From contig JAJEGS010000025.1 in NCBI GenBank assembly GCA_022819745.1, positions 1 to 41,761 on the forward strand: a stretch of 41,761 bases of DNA, in the 5' to 3' direction. Origin of the DNA: Candidatus Latescibacterota bacterium (GTDB lineage Bacteria > Latescibacterota > UBA2968 > UBA8231). Made by a program: the position numbers and the translations under genes. Below, one piece after another: positions 8,774 through 17,419 of this stretch. The notes below the pieces were generated by a model that worked only from the letters and a program-made list of their open reading frames with translations, was not told the DNA's origin and searched no databases. Within the stretch, counting starts at the first letter, position 1, and the number at the start of each line of letters is the position of its first letter.

Positions 8774-9187
8774 ATGTCAGAGCATCCCAAGCCAACCTGC
8801 AAAGTGATTCGCAGCCGAGGAACCTACGAAGGGAAACAGGCACTCACCTATGTCTCAGGGATCGCCGCTGAGACCACCGGCTCGCAGGGGATTTGCATGC
8901 ACCTGCTGAACTTGCCTCCTAAAGAACGGGCCAAAGCACACCTGCACGAAAACCACGAGACAGCTATTTATGTCATCAGCGGCCAAACTGGAATGTGGTA
9001 TGGCGAGCGGCTGGAGGAGCATGAATCCGTCAACAGCGGTGACTTTGTTTACATCCCTGCTGGCGTCCCGCACCTTCCCTACAATCCCAGCGAGACGGAA
9101 ACCTGTACTGCTGTGATCGCCCGGACGGACCCCAACGAACAAGAGAGCGTTAAACTCTTACCGGAACTGGACGAGATACACAGCTAG
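8774..9187 (+). CDS. Small cupin-domain protein
   Basis: 137 residues forming one cupin barrel. Motif 1 is seen in KAHLHENHETAIYVISGQTG (metal ligands probably the two His and the Glu), and motif 2 in GDFVYIPAGVPHLPYN. Such proteins bind a metal and may be dioxygenases, isomerases or simple binding proteins; nothing here fixes the reaction. It starts 25 bp after glnD and has an AAAGGAAAAT site just before the ATG. A 74-bp near-copy of its 3' part lies downstream at 9310-9383. Confidence 0.82.
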   Translation: MSEHPKPTCKVIRSRGTYEGKQALTYVSGIAAETTGSQGICMHLLNLPPKERAKAHLHENHETAIYVISGQTGMWYGERLEEHESVNSGDFVYIPAGVPHLPYNPSETETCTAVIARTDPNEQESVKLLPELDEIHS

Positions 9188-9309
9188 ACAAAGGCGCTGA
9201 TGCACCCATCACAAGGGAAGTGAGCGGTAAACAGCGAACTCAATCTCTTCCCCTACTTCGCCATGCTCAAAGAAGGTCAACTCGTCAAAGCCATTCCGAG
9301 AAAGCGGAT

Positions 9310-9383
9310 ATCCCCGCTGGCGTCCCTCACCTTCCCTACAATCCCAGCGAGACGGAAACCTGCACTGTTGTAATCGCTCGGAC
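9310..9383 (+). pseudogene. Truncated second copy of the cupin gene (3' part only)
   Basis: These 74 bp match 9053-9126 of the intact cupin gene with about six differences and no gaps. They encode PAGVPHLPYNPSETETCT with only a single amino-acid change (A to V) nearby, so most differences are silent. The rest of the cupin is missing. The upstream sequence (9220-9309) does not match the cupin and has no recognised homology. A GTG-started frame at 9220-9411 runs through it (63 codons) but I do not think it is a gene. It looks like the remains of a diverged paralogue cut by rearrangement at the edge of the toxin-antitoxin island. Confidence 0.65.
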
Positions 9384-9428
9384 GCCCCCCCTGCGCGAAG
9401 AGGTAGAGTGATGCAGTCGTGCTATTTT

Positions 9429-9463
9429 TTGCATCACCGCATCAAGTATATTATCATTTGATG
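9429..9463 (+). promoter_or_regulatory. Promoter/operator region of vapBC
   Basis: TTGCAT (9429-9434) and TATCAT (9452-9457) are 17 bp apart, a plausible sigma-70 promoter. It overlaps an inverted repeat CATCAA...TTGATG (9440-9445 and 9458-9463). Toxin-antitoxin operons of this type are usually repressed by their own ribbon-helix-helix antitoxin binding such a site. The regulatory role is an inference. Confidence 0.5.
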
Positions 9464-9482
9464 TATATAACAGGAGCATCCC

Positions 9483-9710
9483 ATGAGAACGACACTCGAT
9501 ATCGACGACCCAGTCCTCCGGGAGTTGAAGCGGCTCCAAACCAAGGAAGGCAAGTCCTTGGGCCGGCTCGTATCCGACCTGCTGGCGCGTGCGCTGAAGG
9601 AGGACGCTGCTCCCACCCCTACTGCGCCTCCAGTCTGGATCGCAAAGCCGATGGGCGCACGCGTCAATCTCTCCGACAAGGAAGCCGTGCATCGCGCCTT
9701 AGACCGATGA
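9483..9710 (+). CDS. VapB-type ribbon-helix-helix antitoxin
   Basis: 75 residues. The N-terminus MRTTLDIDDPVLRELKRLQ followed by GKSLGRLVSDLLARAL is a typical ribbon-helix-helix DNA-binding fold, with a loose charged C-terminal tail that would wrap the toxin. CAGGAG lies before the ATG. It ends 6 bp before the PIN-domain toxin gene. It should neutralise that toxin and repress the shared promoter. Confidence 0.85.
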   Translation: MRTTLDIDDPVLRELKRLQTKEGKSLGRLVSDLLARALKEDAAPTPTAPPVWIAKPMGARVNLSDKEAVHRALDR

Positions 9711-9716
9711 TCGCCC

Positions 9717-10151
9717 ATGAGCTACTCTTTGGACGTCAACATCCTTCTCTATTCGTCGGACGCCTCCAGTCCGTTCCACGCGAAGGCCAAGAGCTTTCTA
9801 GAATCCTGCATGAGTCGGAGCGATGTGCTCTATCTGAGTTGGCCGACGATAATGAGTTACCTGCGCATTGCTACACATCCATCCATATTCGATGAGCCGC
9901 TGACGCCCGAAGAGGCCATGGCCAACGTGGAGACGCTGCTCAATCTGCCCAATTCCCGCTGTCTGGCCGAGGAAGACGGATTCTGGGAGACGTGGCGATC
10001 CGTGACCAGTGAGACATCTGTGCGCGGCAACTTGGTGCCAGATGCACACCTCGCCGCGCTGCTTCGCTTCCACGGAGTGCGTCGGCTGTACACGCACGAT
10101 CGCGACTATCGGAGGTTCGATTTCCTCGATGTACAGGATCCACTCGCTTGA
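9717..10151 (+). CDS. VapC-type PIN-domain toxin (ribonuclease)
   Basis: 144 residues. Acidic residues expected for the metal-dependent PIN nuclease are D6 (SYSLDVNIL), D109 (VPDAHLAALL) and D128/D130 (YTHDRDYRRF). The middle acidic residue of the classic set is not obvious, as in some members of this subfamily. VapC proteins stop growth by cutting RNA, often tRNA or rRNA. It is paired with the upstream antitoxin. Its TGA overlaps a possible TTG start of the next gene, so the two toxin-antitoxin pairs may be cotranscribed. Confidence 0.87.
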   Translation: MSYSLDVNILLYSSDASSPFHAKAKSFLESCMSRSDVLYLSWPTIMSYLRIATHPSIFDEPLTPEEAMANVETLLNLPNSRCLAEEDGFWETWRSVTSETSVRGNLVPDAHLAALLRFHGVRRLYTHDRDYRRFDFLDVQDPLA

Positions 10152-10177
10152 CGCTCGATGAACAAAAACTCAGAAGA

Positions 10178-10513
10178 ATGGTACCCGTCACCGACAAACT
10201 CCTCGACCAGATGGTCCAGGCCATCGTTGCCGAGGTTGATCCCGAACAGGTGATCCTCTTCGGCTCTCGTGCCCGCGGCGACGCACGGGAAGATTCGGAT
10301 GTCGATCTGGTGGTGGTGGAGGCCGAGCCGTTTGGCCCGAAGCGAAGTCGCCGTCAGGAACTGGTCAGGCTCTACCACGCGCTGGTCGAATTTCCCGTTT
10401 CCGCCGACATCCTCGTCTATTCCCATGACGACGTCGACTACTGGCGCGACTCCCTCAACCACGTTCTGGCGCGGGCGCTACGAGAGGGAAAGGTGCTCTA
10501 TGAGCGACGTTAA
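10178..10513 (+). CDS. MNT-type nucleotidyltransferase antitoxin (MntA-like)
   Basis: 111 residues from the ATG at 10178. A TTG at 10148, overlapping the vapC stop, would add 10 residues and cannot be excluded. The core motif is G29-S30-R-A-R-G followed by D41-V-D43-L, the minimal nucleotidyltransferase site. In known MNT/HEPN pairs the MNT protein inactivates the HEPN RNase by adding AMP to a tyrosine. The next gene encodes a HEPN protein and overlaps by 14 bp, which supports the pairing. Confidence 0.87.
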   Translation: MVPVTDKLLDQMVQAIVAEVDPEQVILFGSRARGDAREDSDVDLVVVEAEPFGPKRSRRQELVRLYHALVEFPVSADILVYSHDDVDYWRDSLNHVLARALREGKVLYERR

Positions 10514-10898
10514 ATGCGCGAGGATGCTGCTGGATGCGGCTGAGCGCGATGTCGCGGCTCTTCGGGCCATGTGCCATTCAGACGAAATTTCCGACGAGAT
10601 TTTCGGCTTTCACGTGCAGCAGGCTGCCGAAAAGCTGTTCAAATCTTGGATCGCAGTGCTGGGCGAAGTGTATCCGCTGACCCACAATATCGAAAGATTG
10701 TTCAATCTCCTCGCCGACCAAGGCGTCAATGTGGAACCCTTCCGCAAGCTGATCGATTACACCCCGTACGTCCTTGAGTTTCGTTATACAGGCGTGGACT
10801 CAAGTACCGAAGCAATCGATCGCGAGGGTGCACTCGCGATCGTTGAGGCATTGCAGGAGCAGGTACAGCGGCGGTTGGCAGAGGTAGAGGGGGTGTGA
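10500..10898 (+). CDS. HEPN-domain protein (probable toxin partner of MNT)
   Basis: 132 residues beginning MSDVKCARMLLDAAERDV, inside the end of the MNT gene. FHVQQAAEKLFKSWIAVLGE and YPLTHNIERLF match the HEPN family of helical-bundle proteins. The classic R-x4-6-H RNase motif of HepT toxins is not clear here, so catalytic activity is uncertain. The 14-bp overlap implies translational coupling with the MNT antitoxin. Confidence 0.82.
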   Translation: MSDVKCARMLLDAAERDVAALRAMCHSDEISDEIFGFHVQQAAEKLFKSWIAVLGEVYPLTHNIERLFNLLADQGVNVEPFRKLIDYTPYVLEFRYTGVDSSTEAIDREGALAIVEALQEQVQRRLAEVEGV

Positions 10899-11015
10899 TG
10901 GAATGGCGTCGTGTTCGGCTTGGAGACGTAGCCCAAGCATTTAGCAGTAGTAGCGCTTCGACCCCCGGAATTCCTCTCTCTTCATCTTTAATCCAACAGA
11001 AATTTGCAGACTGAA

Positions 11016-14000
11016 ATGCGCTTCCTTCCAAACGGACTGAACATTCCAGACGAGTTGCTTGAAGCACGTGACCAAGGGAACGTCGTGTTTCTATGTGGGG
11101 CAGGCGTTTCCTATCCCTCCGGAATGCCAGATTTCTTGGAATTGGCAAAGTATGTGATCGAAGAACAGGGGGCACCACAAGACGCGCAATCGCGTAAGAT
11201 GCTGTCGATGTGGGACAACGAGGATATACCAGAAGACGCACGTCCTCCGCTCGATCAGATATTCAACCTGCTTCACCAAGAATACCCAGCGGGTGATATT
11301 GACTACCTGATAACAAAGCGGCTGAAGACCAAACCTAGGACTTGTGTCTCGACGCACGAGACGATCTTACGACTGTCTAAAGGTGCTGACGGCAAGCCTC
11401 AGATTGTCACGACGAACTTTGATTTGCTCTTTGAGAGAGCCGCCGACCGAAAATTAAAAACGTATGTCCCGCCAACTCTGCCCGATTTAGCCAGACAGCC
11501 GTTAAATGGACTTGTCTATCTCCATGGCCGAATTAACTCCAGAATCAAACGAGGTGAAGGTCGGCAAGGATTCGTCGTAAGCAGTTCGGATTTCGGGCGG
11601 GCCTACCTAGCAGAGGGCTGGGCGACGCGCTTCATTCGCGACCTCCTCAACCAGTACACCGTTATTTTGCTTGGATACTCCGCAAATGATCCACCGGTCA
11701 GATACTTGCTTCAGGGCCTTGACACCCAGCGACGCGGGAGTCGAGTGAAGCTTTTCGCGTTTGACCGCGGTACCAAGGAAGAAGTCCAGCTACGTTGGCG
11801 AGATATCGGAGTTCATCAAGCACTTGCTTATCCCGGTAACGATCACTCCGCTCTGTGGGATACCCTCTCAGCGTGGGCAGACCGCGCTGACGATCCTTTG
11901 GCGTGGAGGCAACAAATCGTTGATCTCGCTAGAAAAGGACCGAGAAATCTTGAGCCATACGAGCGCGGTCAGGTCGCGTCACTCGTCAGAACCGACGTAG
12001 GTGCAAAGCTGTTTGCGGATGCCGATCCACCGCCGCCGGGAGAGTGGCTGTGCGTGTTCGACCATAATTTTCGGTATGGGGAGGTTGGTATTCAATCAGA
12101 TGATTCACAGCCCGCCTTTGATCCGTTTACTGAATACAGCTTGGACGATGATCCTCCTCGTCCACCAGAGAATGGGCGTCGGACTGATCCGCCGGGGGAC
12201 GATCTTCTATCACTGCAACCTACGGGTCGCCGCATCAATGATGATACAAGACTGGCAAAAAACAGCCGCCAGTGGACCGAGTCTCTATCGTTCAGATTAT
12301 TTGATCTTATTCAATGGATCGCAAAAATAGTGCATGAACCGGTCGTGCCGTGGTGGGCAGCAAGGTACTCGAGCCTTCATCCCAAGTTGCTTGATGAGAT
12401 CGAATGGCGTATCGAACGGAATGTTGACGATCTACCATGCTTGACTCGATTGACTTGGAGATTGTTGATCGAAAAATTCCACATGGCCCCCGATGATCCC
12501 TATGGACTTAGAGTGTCTTGGGACGAAATGCGCCGACGGATTGAGATCGAGGGCTGGACCAACAGTTTCCTCCGAGAATTCGAGCGAAACGTGACGCCCT
12601 ATATCGAGACTGAGGCACCATCACGTCTTGATGCCGCTCGCCCCCCGGATAACGATTGGTCGCAGCTTCGCCTGAACTACATCGCGAAATTTAAGGTCGC
12701 GTTCCCTACCCCCGTAGGAGAACGGCCCGAAATCCCCGACGATGTTCTACCGAAGATTTATCAGATTGTCCGCCGGCACTTAGAATTGGCAGCGGGACTG
12801 CTGGCGGATATCGGAACCAGCTACTGGAAAACCTCGACTTTCTACCCGGAAGACAGGTCTGGAAGGAACTATATCAGCGGCGAGAGCCCTTGCGCTTATC
12901 TTTCTTGGTTCCGCGGCTTGTTCGACCGGATGGTTAAAACACATCCAGAATTGGTCAGGGCCGACACGGCTCTTTGGCCAAAGGAAGAGCCCTTTTTCTT
13001 TAATAAGCTCCACTTATACGCTTGGACCTTCGATGTACTGTTCTCTGGAAATGAAGTTGGGGACGGACTTCTATCGCTTTCCAATAAGGCGTTCTGGAAA
13101 GAAAATTACCGCCGCGAGTTGCTTCATCTCTTAAAGCGTCGCTGGTATGAACTACCTTTGGGTAAGCGCGAACTGGTGGAACGACGCTTGGTCAATGGCC
13201 GAGCAAGATACGACGGTGAGTCAGAAGAGGACTTTGAGCAAAGGCGTTCAATCGAGTCTGCTATGGTCTTGGGTTGGCTTATAAATCAAGGCTGTGAGCT
13301 TAGCAGGGAGACACTTGATGTTCTCCCCGATCTTCGTAGGGCTGATCCGCGTTGGTGTCCAGAATGGGACGAAACTGCTGATGAAAGTCGTGAGGGTAGA
13401 GTAGTATCTATTGAAACAGACTCCGATCCATCTTATATCATTGACGTTCCGATTAGTCAGATTATCCCATTAGCTAGACAGTATACAGGACGTGCGTTCC
13501 CTGAACCTACTGTTTATAGCCCCTTTGATGGGTTAGTCGAACAACATCCTGTCAGAGCCGTTGCCGCCCTGACGCACGCAGCGCGACGAGGCGACTATCC
13601 AGCGGAATTTTGGCGCTCCGCACTTCAGACGTGGCCGGATGAAGCGCGACATCGCCTTAGCTGGCTGTTCGGTGCGAGGCTGGCACGACTCCCCTCGGAA
13701 ACTGTAGTCGAACTGGGATACGACGTGTTTCAATGGTTACGGAAGCATTTACCGGAACTGGCCGCACAGGATCAATCTCGCGCCCTGAGCATATTCGATC
13801 TGCTACTCGAAAAGCTATTCACAGGTGAGGAAGAGGTGGAGCAGAGCGGAGAGCACCGAGATCGGTCACGTAGGACACTCAATTGTGCAATAAATACACC
13901 CATCGGCAACGCGACCGAATTGCTTCTCGACCTTTTGAATTCGCAAGGCCCCAGAGAGGAGGCAAGTGTACCACCAGAAATCAAATCGAGGCTCGAACGC

Positions 14001-14804
14001 CTATTCGACGCTCCCAGCGAAGGCGCTGACCATGCGGTTTGTATCGCCGCCAATCGGCTCAGATGGCTCGATTATATTGATCCGGAATGGGTTCGTACCA
14101 CGATTGCCCCTTGGTTTGACTTGAAGCATCCGGCGTCAGAATCCGCATGGAACGGCTTTCTGTACGATAATCGGCTACCAAAACCGGAACTATTCTCGCT
14201 GATCAAATCCAACTTCTTGGCCGCGGTTGTTCATGCCACAGGGCGGAAACGGCTGCATAGATTTCTAGTTCTCGGATGCTTTTGGCACCAAGACAACGAC
14301 TCCTATATCACCTTTGAAGAAACCCGCCGGGTCCTACAGAAAACTAACGCTAATGGCCGAGCTCACAGCCTCTGGTTCTTCACCCGAATCGTTGATGAAA
14401 ACCATGCTTGGCGACGCTTTGGTAAGCCCTTCTTGGAAAAGGCTTGGCCGAAGGAGGCTCGTTTCCAGACGGAGCAGACATCGCAGCATCTTGTAGAATT
14501 CGCAAAAAGAGCCAGCGACTTCTTCCCCGAAGTGGTCCGAACTATTCTTCCCTATCTGGTTCCAAGCTTCCAGAACGTCGGATTCGTGTCTTTCCTAGTG
14601 CGGCAGAACGATGACGAGATGGGTGGATTGCCAACGCGGTTTCCAGATGCTACGCTGATACTCATCGACAAGATAATTCCAGACGATCCTGACCAAGTGC
14701 CATACGACTTGGATTCGTTGATTGAGATGATTGCAGAAGCCAAGCCAAGCCTTCGCCAAGATAGTCGATGGCGGCGGTTGAAAGCCCTTGCACTCCACGA
14801 GTAA
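11016..14804 (+). CDS. Large SIR2-domain protein, probable anti-phage defence effector
   Basis: 1263 residues from the ATG at 11016; a TTG at 11004 would add four. The first ~270 residues are a SIR2 domain: LCGAGVSYPSGMPDF (G28-A-G30), T132-T-N134-F-D136, the candidate catalytic His in YLHG (H170) and YTVILLGYSANDPPV. The remaining ~1000 residues are helical and resemble the DUF4020-type C-terminal region sometimes found with SIR2, but I cannot place its limits. Large SIR2 proteins such as DSR and ThsA-type effectors defend against phage by depleting NAD. The long C-terminal part would be the sensor. It lies between toxin-antitoxin pairs. Codon use looks less GC-rich than the flanking housekeeping genes, which suggests horizontal transfer. 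Confidence 0.82.
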   Translation: MRFLPNGLNIPDELLEARDQGNVVFLCGAGVSYPSGMPDFLELAKYVIEEQGAPQDAQSRKMLSMWDNEDIPEDARPPLDQIFNLLHQEYPAGDIDYLITKRLKTKPRTCVSTHETILRLSKGADGKPQIVTTNFDLLFERAADRKLKTYVPPTLPDLARQPLNGLVYLHGRINSRIKRGEGRQGFVVSSSDFGRAYLAEGWATRFIRDLLNQYTVILLGYSANDPPVRYLLQGLDTQRRGSRVKLFAFDRGTKEEVQLRWRDIGVHQALAYPGNDHSALWDTLSAWADRADDPLAWRQQIVDLARKGPRNLEPYERGQVASLVRTDVGAKLFADADPPPPGEWLCVFDHNFRYGEVGIQSDDSQPAFDPFTEYSLDDDPPRPPENGRRTDPPGDDLLSLQPTGRRINDDTRLAKNSRQWTESLSFRLFDLIQWIAKIVHEPVVPWWAARYSSLHPKLLDEIEWRIERNVDDLPCLTRLTWRLLIEKFHMAPDDPYGLRVSWDEMRRRIEIEGWTNSFLREFERNVTPYIETEAPSRLDAARPPDNDWSQLRLNYIAKFKVAFPTPVGERPEIPDDVLPKIYQIVRRHLELAAGLLADIGTSYWKTSTFYPEDRSGRNYISGESPCAYLSWFRGLFDRMVKTHPELVRADTALWPKEEPFFFNKLHLYAWTFDVLFSGNEVGDGLLSLSNKAFWKENYRRELLHLLKRRWYELPLGKRELVERRLVNGRARYDGESEEDFEQRRSIESAMVLGWLINQGCELSRETLDVLPDLRRADPRWCPEWDETADESREGRVVSIETDSDPSYIIDVPISQIIPLARQYTGRAFPEPTVYSPFDGLVEQHPVRAVAALTHAARRGDYPAEFWRSALQTWPDEARHRLSWLFGARLARLPSETVVELGYDVFQWLRKHLPELAAQDQSRALSIFDLLLEKLFTGEEEVEQSGEHRDRSRRTLNCAINTPIGNATELLLDLLNSQGPREEASVPPEIKSRLERLFDAPSEGADHAVCIAANRLRWLDYIDPEWVRTTIAPWFDLKHPASESAWNGFLYDNRLPKPELFSLIKSNFLAAVVHATGRKRLHRFLVLGCFWHQDNDSYITFEETRRVLQKTNANGRAHSLWFFTRIVDENHAWRRFGKPFLEKAWPKEARFQTEQTSQHLVEFAKRASDFFPEVVRTILPYLVPSFQNVGFVSFLVRQNDDEMGGLPTRFPDATLILIDKIIPDDPDQVPYDLDSLIEMIAEAKPSLRQDSRWRRLKALALHE

Positions 14805-14810
14805 ATCCCA

Positions 14811-14839
14811 CCAAATTCTATACACGACCCAAAATTTGG
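14811..14839. promoter_or_regulatory. Inverted repeat before the second toxin-antitoxin pair
   Basis: CCAAATT (14811-14817) and AATTTGG (14833-14839) are perfect 7-bp arms with a 15-base loop, 24 bp before the antitoxin ATG. It may be an operator for the pair, or a weak hairpin ending the SIR2 transcript. There is no T-run. Confidence 0.3.
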
Positions 14840-14862
14840 ACTATGAACGCCGGAGGTATAAG

Positions 14863-15171
14863 ATGACTGATGTTGACAAAAACGTCGAAATTAACTTGCC
14901 CCTTGAAAATCTCATCGACACCCTCTGCAACTTGCCCCCTGACACTCTGAGGGAAGTCAAACAAAGGATTGAAAAGCAACTCCAAGACCCTGATCGGTCT
15001 CAACAGTCGTTGGATGACCTCCACGAGGACGACTTGTGGGGATTGGAAGGGAGTCGAGAACGCGCCGATGGCGTGGAGGCTCCGGCCTCGATGGAGGAAG
15101 TGCTCAGAATCACATCTAAGTTCAAAGGGTCCATGGCAAAGATCGTGAGCGAAGAACGAGATGAACGATAA
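14863..15171 (+). CDS. Probable antitoxin of the downstream PIN toxin
   Basis: 102 residues from the ATG at 14863, chosen because CGGAGG lies just before it. I do not recognise a named family. The N-terminal half (LPLENLIDTLCNLPPDTLRE) is predicted helical; the C-terminal half is acidic and then basic (EEVLRITSKFKGSMAKIVSE), like a flexible toxin-binding tail. Its stop overlaps the toxin's start by one base (TAATG), typical of antitoxin-toxin order. The antitoxin role rests on size and position. Confidence 0.65.
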   Translation: MTDVDKNVEINLPLENLIDTLCNLPPDTLREVKQRIEKQLQDPDRSQQSLDDLHEDDLWGLEGSRERADGVEAPASMEEVLRITSKFKGSMAKIVSEERDER

Positions 15172-15644
15172 TGGCTTTCTGTTTTTTTGATACGAGTGCT
15201 CTGATCAAATACTACCACGACGAGTTGGGAAGGCAGAAAGTCGTTGACCTCGTTGATAATCCAAACAATCGCATTTTCATTTCACGGCTTGGTCTAATAG
15301 AATGGCATTCGGCTTTTTTTCGTCTCATGCGCATGAATGCGTTTACCCAAGACGAGTTCCAAACAATACGGACTCGATTCCTTTCAGATATTCGGCAGCG
15401 AAAATTTCTTATTCAACCTTTTGAACGCACCCACCAGAACCAAGCTATCCGCCTTCTCGCCCGTTATGCTTCCACCGAAAGTTTGCGGACCTTAGACGCT
15501 CTTCAGCTTGCCGTTGCTCTTCACGTCAATAGCCATACACCTCTTGATTATTTTGTTTGCGCTGATAGCCCCTTCTGTCAAACCGCCGCATTGGCGGGGC
15601 TTTCCGTGCTCAATCCTGAATTAAATGAAGCACCCTTGGAATAA
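15171..15644 (+). CDS. PIN-domain toxin (VapC-like)
   Basis: 157 residues with the full PIN acidic set: D7 (FFDTSALIKYY), E44 (LIEWHSAF), D109 (LRTLDALQLAVAL) and D132 (FVCADSPF). This is a metal-dependent RNase fold of the VapC group. It is translationally coupled to the preceding antitoxin. Between its stop and the converging PcfJ-like gene (15731) there are about 86 bp without a gene. Confidence 0.87.
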   Translation: MAFCFFDTSALIKYYHDELGRQKVVDLVDNPNNRIFISRLGLIEWHSAFFRLMRMNAFTQDEFQTIRTRFLSDIRQRKFLIQPFERTHQNQAIRLLARYASTESLRTLDALQLAVALHVNSHTPLDYFVCADSPFCQTAALAGLSVLNPELNEAPLE

Positions 15645-15730
15645 TCGGAACTAAGGCGTATCCCGCGCCATCCCTAGCGCAAAAGAGCCATTTGCGAGTC
15701 AATTTCACTCCAGATGCAACTTGCCCCTCC

Positions 15731-17419
15731 CTAATACGCCCGCGTCGTCCGCCCCAACTCCTCGGCCTCAATCCACTTCCGCAACACGGCACCAGAGCGC
15801 GCCAGCAGCTCTCGATAAGGCCGTTCCAACGTCTTGTTTTTTGGATTTTTTCCCGACTGCCGTGGCACGGCGTTGAAGCGCCCACGCACCTCGACGATGT
15901 TGCGGCTCGGATTGTGTACGGCGATCGTTACCACGCGGGCACTGTGGCCCTCCGCATCGACCTGCATGGACCACACCGACTTGCTGCCCCGCCGGCAGTT
16001 GGACACATAGGAGGCGACGCAGTGGTTCATCGCCCGTCCTTCGAGCGTGAGCTCCTTCTTGGAAGTCAACTCGCGGATGGTCCAACGCAGCCCGTCCTCT
16101 TTGTCGTCTTCCCACTCAAATTCCGAGATGCCCGACGATTCCCAACTCCCGCCGGGCTGGCGGTTATCGCGGGCTAAGCGCTCGTGCCATTCCTCGACTT
16201 GGCGCAGGAGCTTGACTGCGCTGCGTCCCTTCATGGTGTAGTTGGGTTGCGGTGGATCGCCCTCCTCTGTGGGGACGTACTTCTGGTGATTGATGTAATC
16301 GACGATAGGCCCCACCATGTCTGGGTCGAGCATGGGGTTTTCGACGAGGAAGAGGACTACGGTGCTCCAGAAGGATTCGTCGGCGAAACTGCGACCTAAT
16401 TCCGTGGCTATTACTGCCTGCGCCAACATCTCGCTGCCTCCTTGACCCACCACTTGCGCCCAGCGTAGGGATTCGGTCGCTGTCAGGTCGCTCGGTGCTT
16501 CGGCAAAGACGTGTGCCATGCGCTTGGAGAGTACCAACGGCAGGTCGGCCGTGCGGATGTTCTGCCCGCTGCCCACGTGGACGAACCACCCTTGCTGGCG
16601 TTGGGCTTCTGGGTCCCAGCCGCCAAACCACACTGAATCCAAGCAGGACGGCACATCGTAGCGGGCCAAGAGGAAGCGGACCAGCGCGGCGAATTGCCGC
16701 CGGGGATTGCGGCTGTCTGGCTTCCACTCGGATGGCGACTGCTGCCAAGCGTCGCTGTGCCGCGCCAATGCGCCGAGGGCCTCGACGAAGGTATTGCCGT
16801 CCACTCGTCCCAAGCGGTGGAGAGCTGGCCGCGCGTCGAGCAGATTGGGCGCTCGCTTCTCTACGTGCAAAAGCAAATCCCGTAGCTGCGCCCGCTGGTC
16901 GCCGACCAAGCCGACAAAGGCCCGATAGATCAGGCGCAAGACCTCGGTGCGCAGCTCTTCCTCGGCGATGGCTCCGGCCCAGAGTTGGTAAATGATGTCT
17001 TTGGTACGCCGGCTATGCTTGCGTCCCTTGTGCAGGGCTTGGGTGCTCTGGATCTGCTGGTGGAGCTTGAGTTCTTTACTGCGCTGGGCGTCGCTTTTGT
17101 GGACGGCGTCGCCGAGTCCTTGTTGCCGACACCACGTCTGGTAGGCAGCCACCCCGTCCAGCCCCAACCGCTCGACGTGTTGCCGCAGGGCGTCTTCGGC
17201 TCGGGCGGCCTGTTGGTCGCGCTGGTGTGCGGAGCGCTCTTGCCGTCGCTCCTGCCAAGTCTTGCTCAGGGCCGCGCTAAATCCGTGCTGACGACACCAG
17301 ACCTTATAGGCTTCAATGGCCTCTAGGCCCAGCGATGCCATGTGCGCGCCCAACTCGGCATTGGCGCGTGCGGTGGCACCCCGGCGACGGCTCTTTTTGC
17401 GCTTGGGTTGTTTAGACAT
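15731..17419 (-). CDS. PcfJ-like protein with N-terminal internal repeats
   Basis: 562 residues. The C-terminal third has the PcfJ pattern: EGRAMNHCVASYVSNCRRGS, then VVTIAVHNPSRNIVEVRGRFN. PcfJ was named from a conjugative plasmid, but most homologues are chromosomal and of unknown function. The N-terminus is very basic (KRKKSRRRG) and carries two diverged copies of a ~55-residue unit: HMASLGLEAIEAYKVWCRQ (from about 26) and HVERLGLDGVAAYQTWCRQ (from about 80). This suggests a nucleic-acid-binding or repeat module. The start overlaps the end of the upstream dehydratase gene by 8 bp, so the two are probably cotranscribed despite no obvious functional link. Confidence 0.75.
   Translation of the reverse strand: MSKQPKRKKSRRRGATARANAELGAHMASLGLEAIEAYKVWCRQHGFSAALSKTWQERRQERSAHQRDQQAARAEDALRQHVERLGLDGVAAYQTWCRQQGLGDAVHKSDAQRSKELKLHQQIQSTQALHKGRKHSRRTKDIIYQLWAGAIAEEELRTEVLRLIYRAFVGLVGDQRAQLRDLLLHVEKRAPNLLDARPALHRLGRVDGNTFVEALGALARHSDAWQQSPSEWKPDSRNPRRQFAALVRFLLARYDVPSCLDSVWFGGWDPEAQRQQGWFVHVGSGQNIRTADLPLVLSKRMAHVFAEAPSDLTATESLRWAQVVGQGGSEMLAQAVIATELGRSFADESFWSTVVLFLVENPMLDPDMVGPIVDYINHQKYVPTEEGDPPQPNYTMKGRSAVKLLRQVEEWHERLARDNRQPGGSWESSGISEFEWEDDKEDGLRWTIRELTSKKELTLEGRAMNHCVASYVSNCRRGSKSVWSMQVDAEGHSARVVTIAVHNPSRNIVEVRGRFNAVPRQSGKNPKNKTLERPYRELLARSGAVLRKWIEAEELGRTTRAY

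Noticed and set aside
8065..8802. Long reverse-strand open frame opposite glnD
   Set aside because: It is antisense to the ACT-domain part of a clear glnD gene, has no domain pattern, and arises from GC-rich codon bias.
15678..15696. CGCAAA...TTTGCG hairpin between the PIN toxin and the PcfJ-like gene
   Set aside because: Only 6-bp arms and no T-run; too weak to call a terminator.
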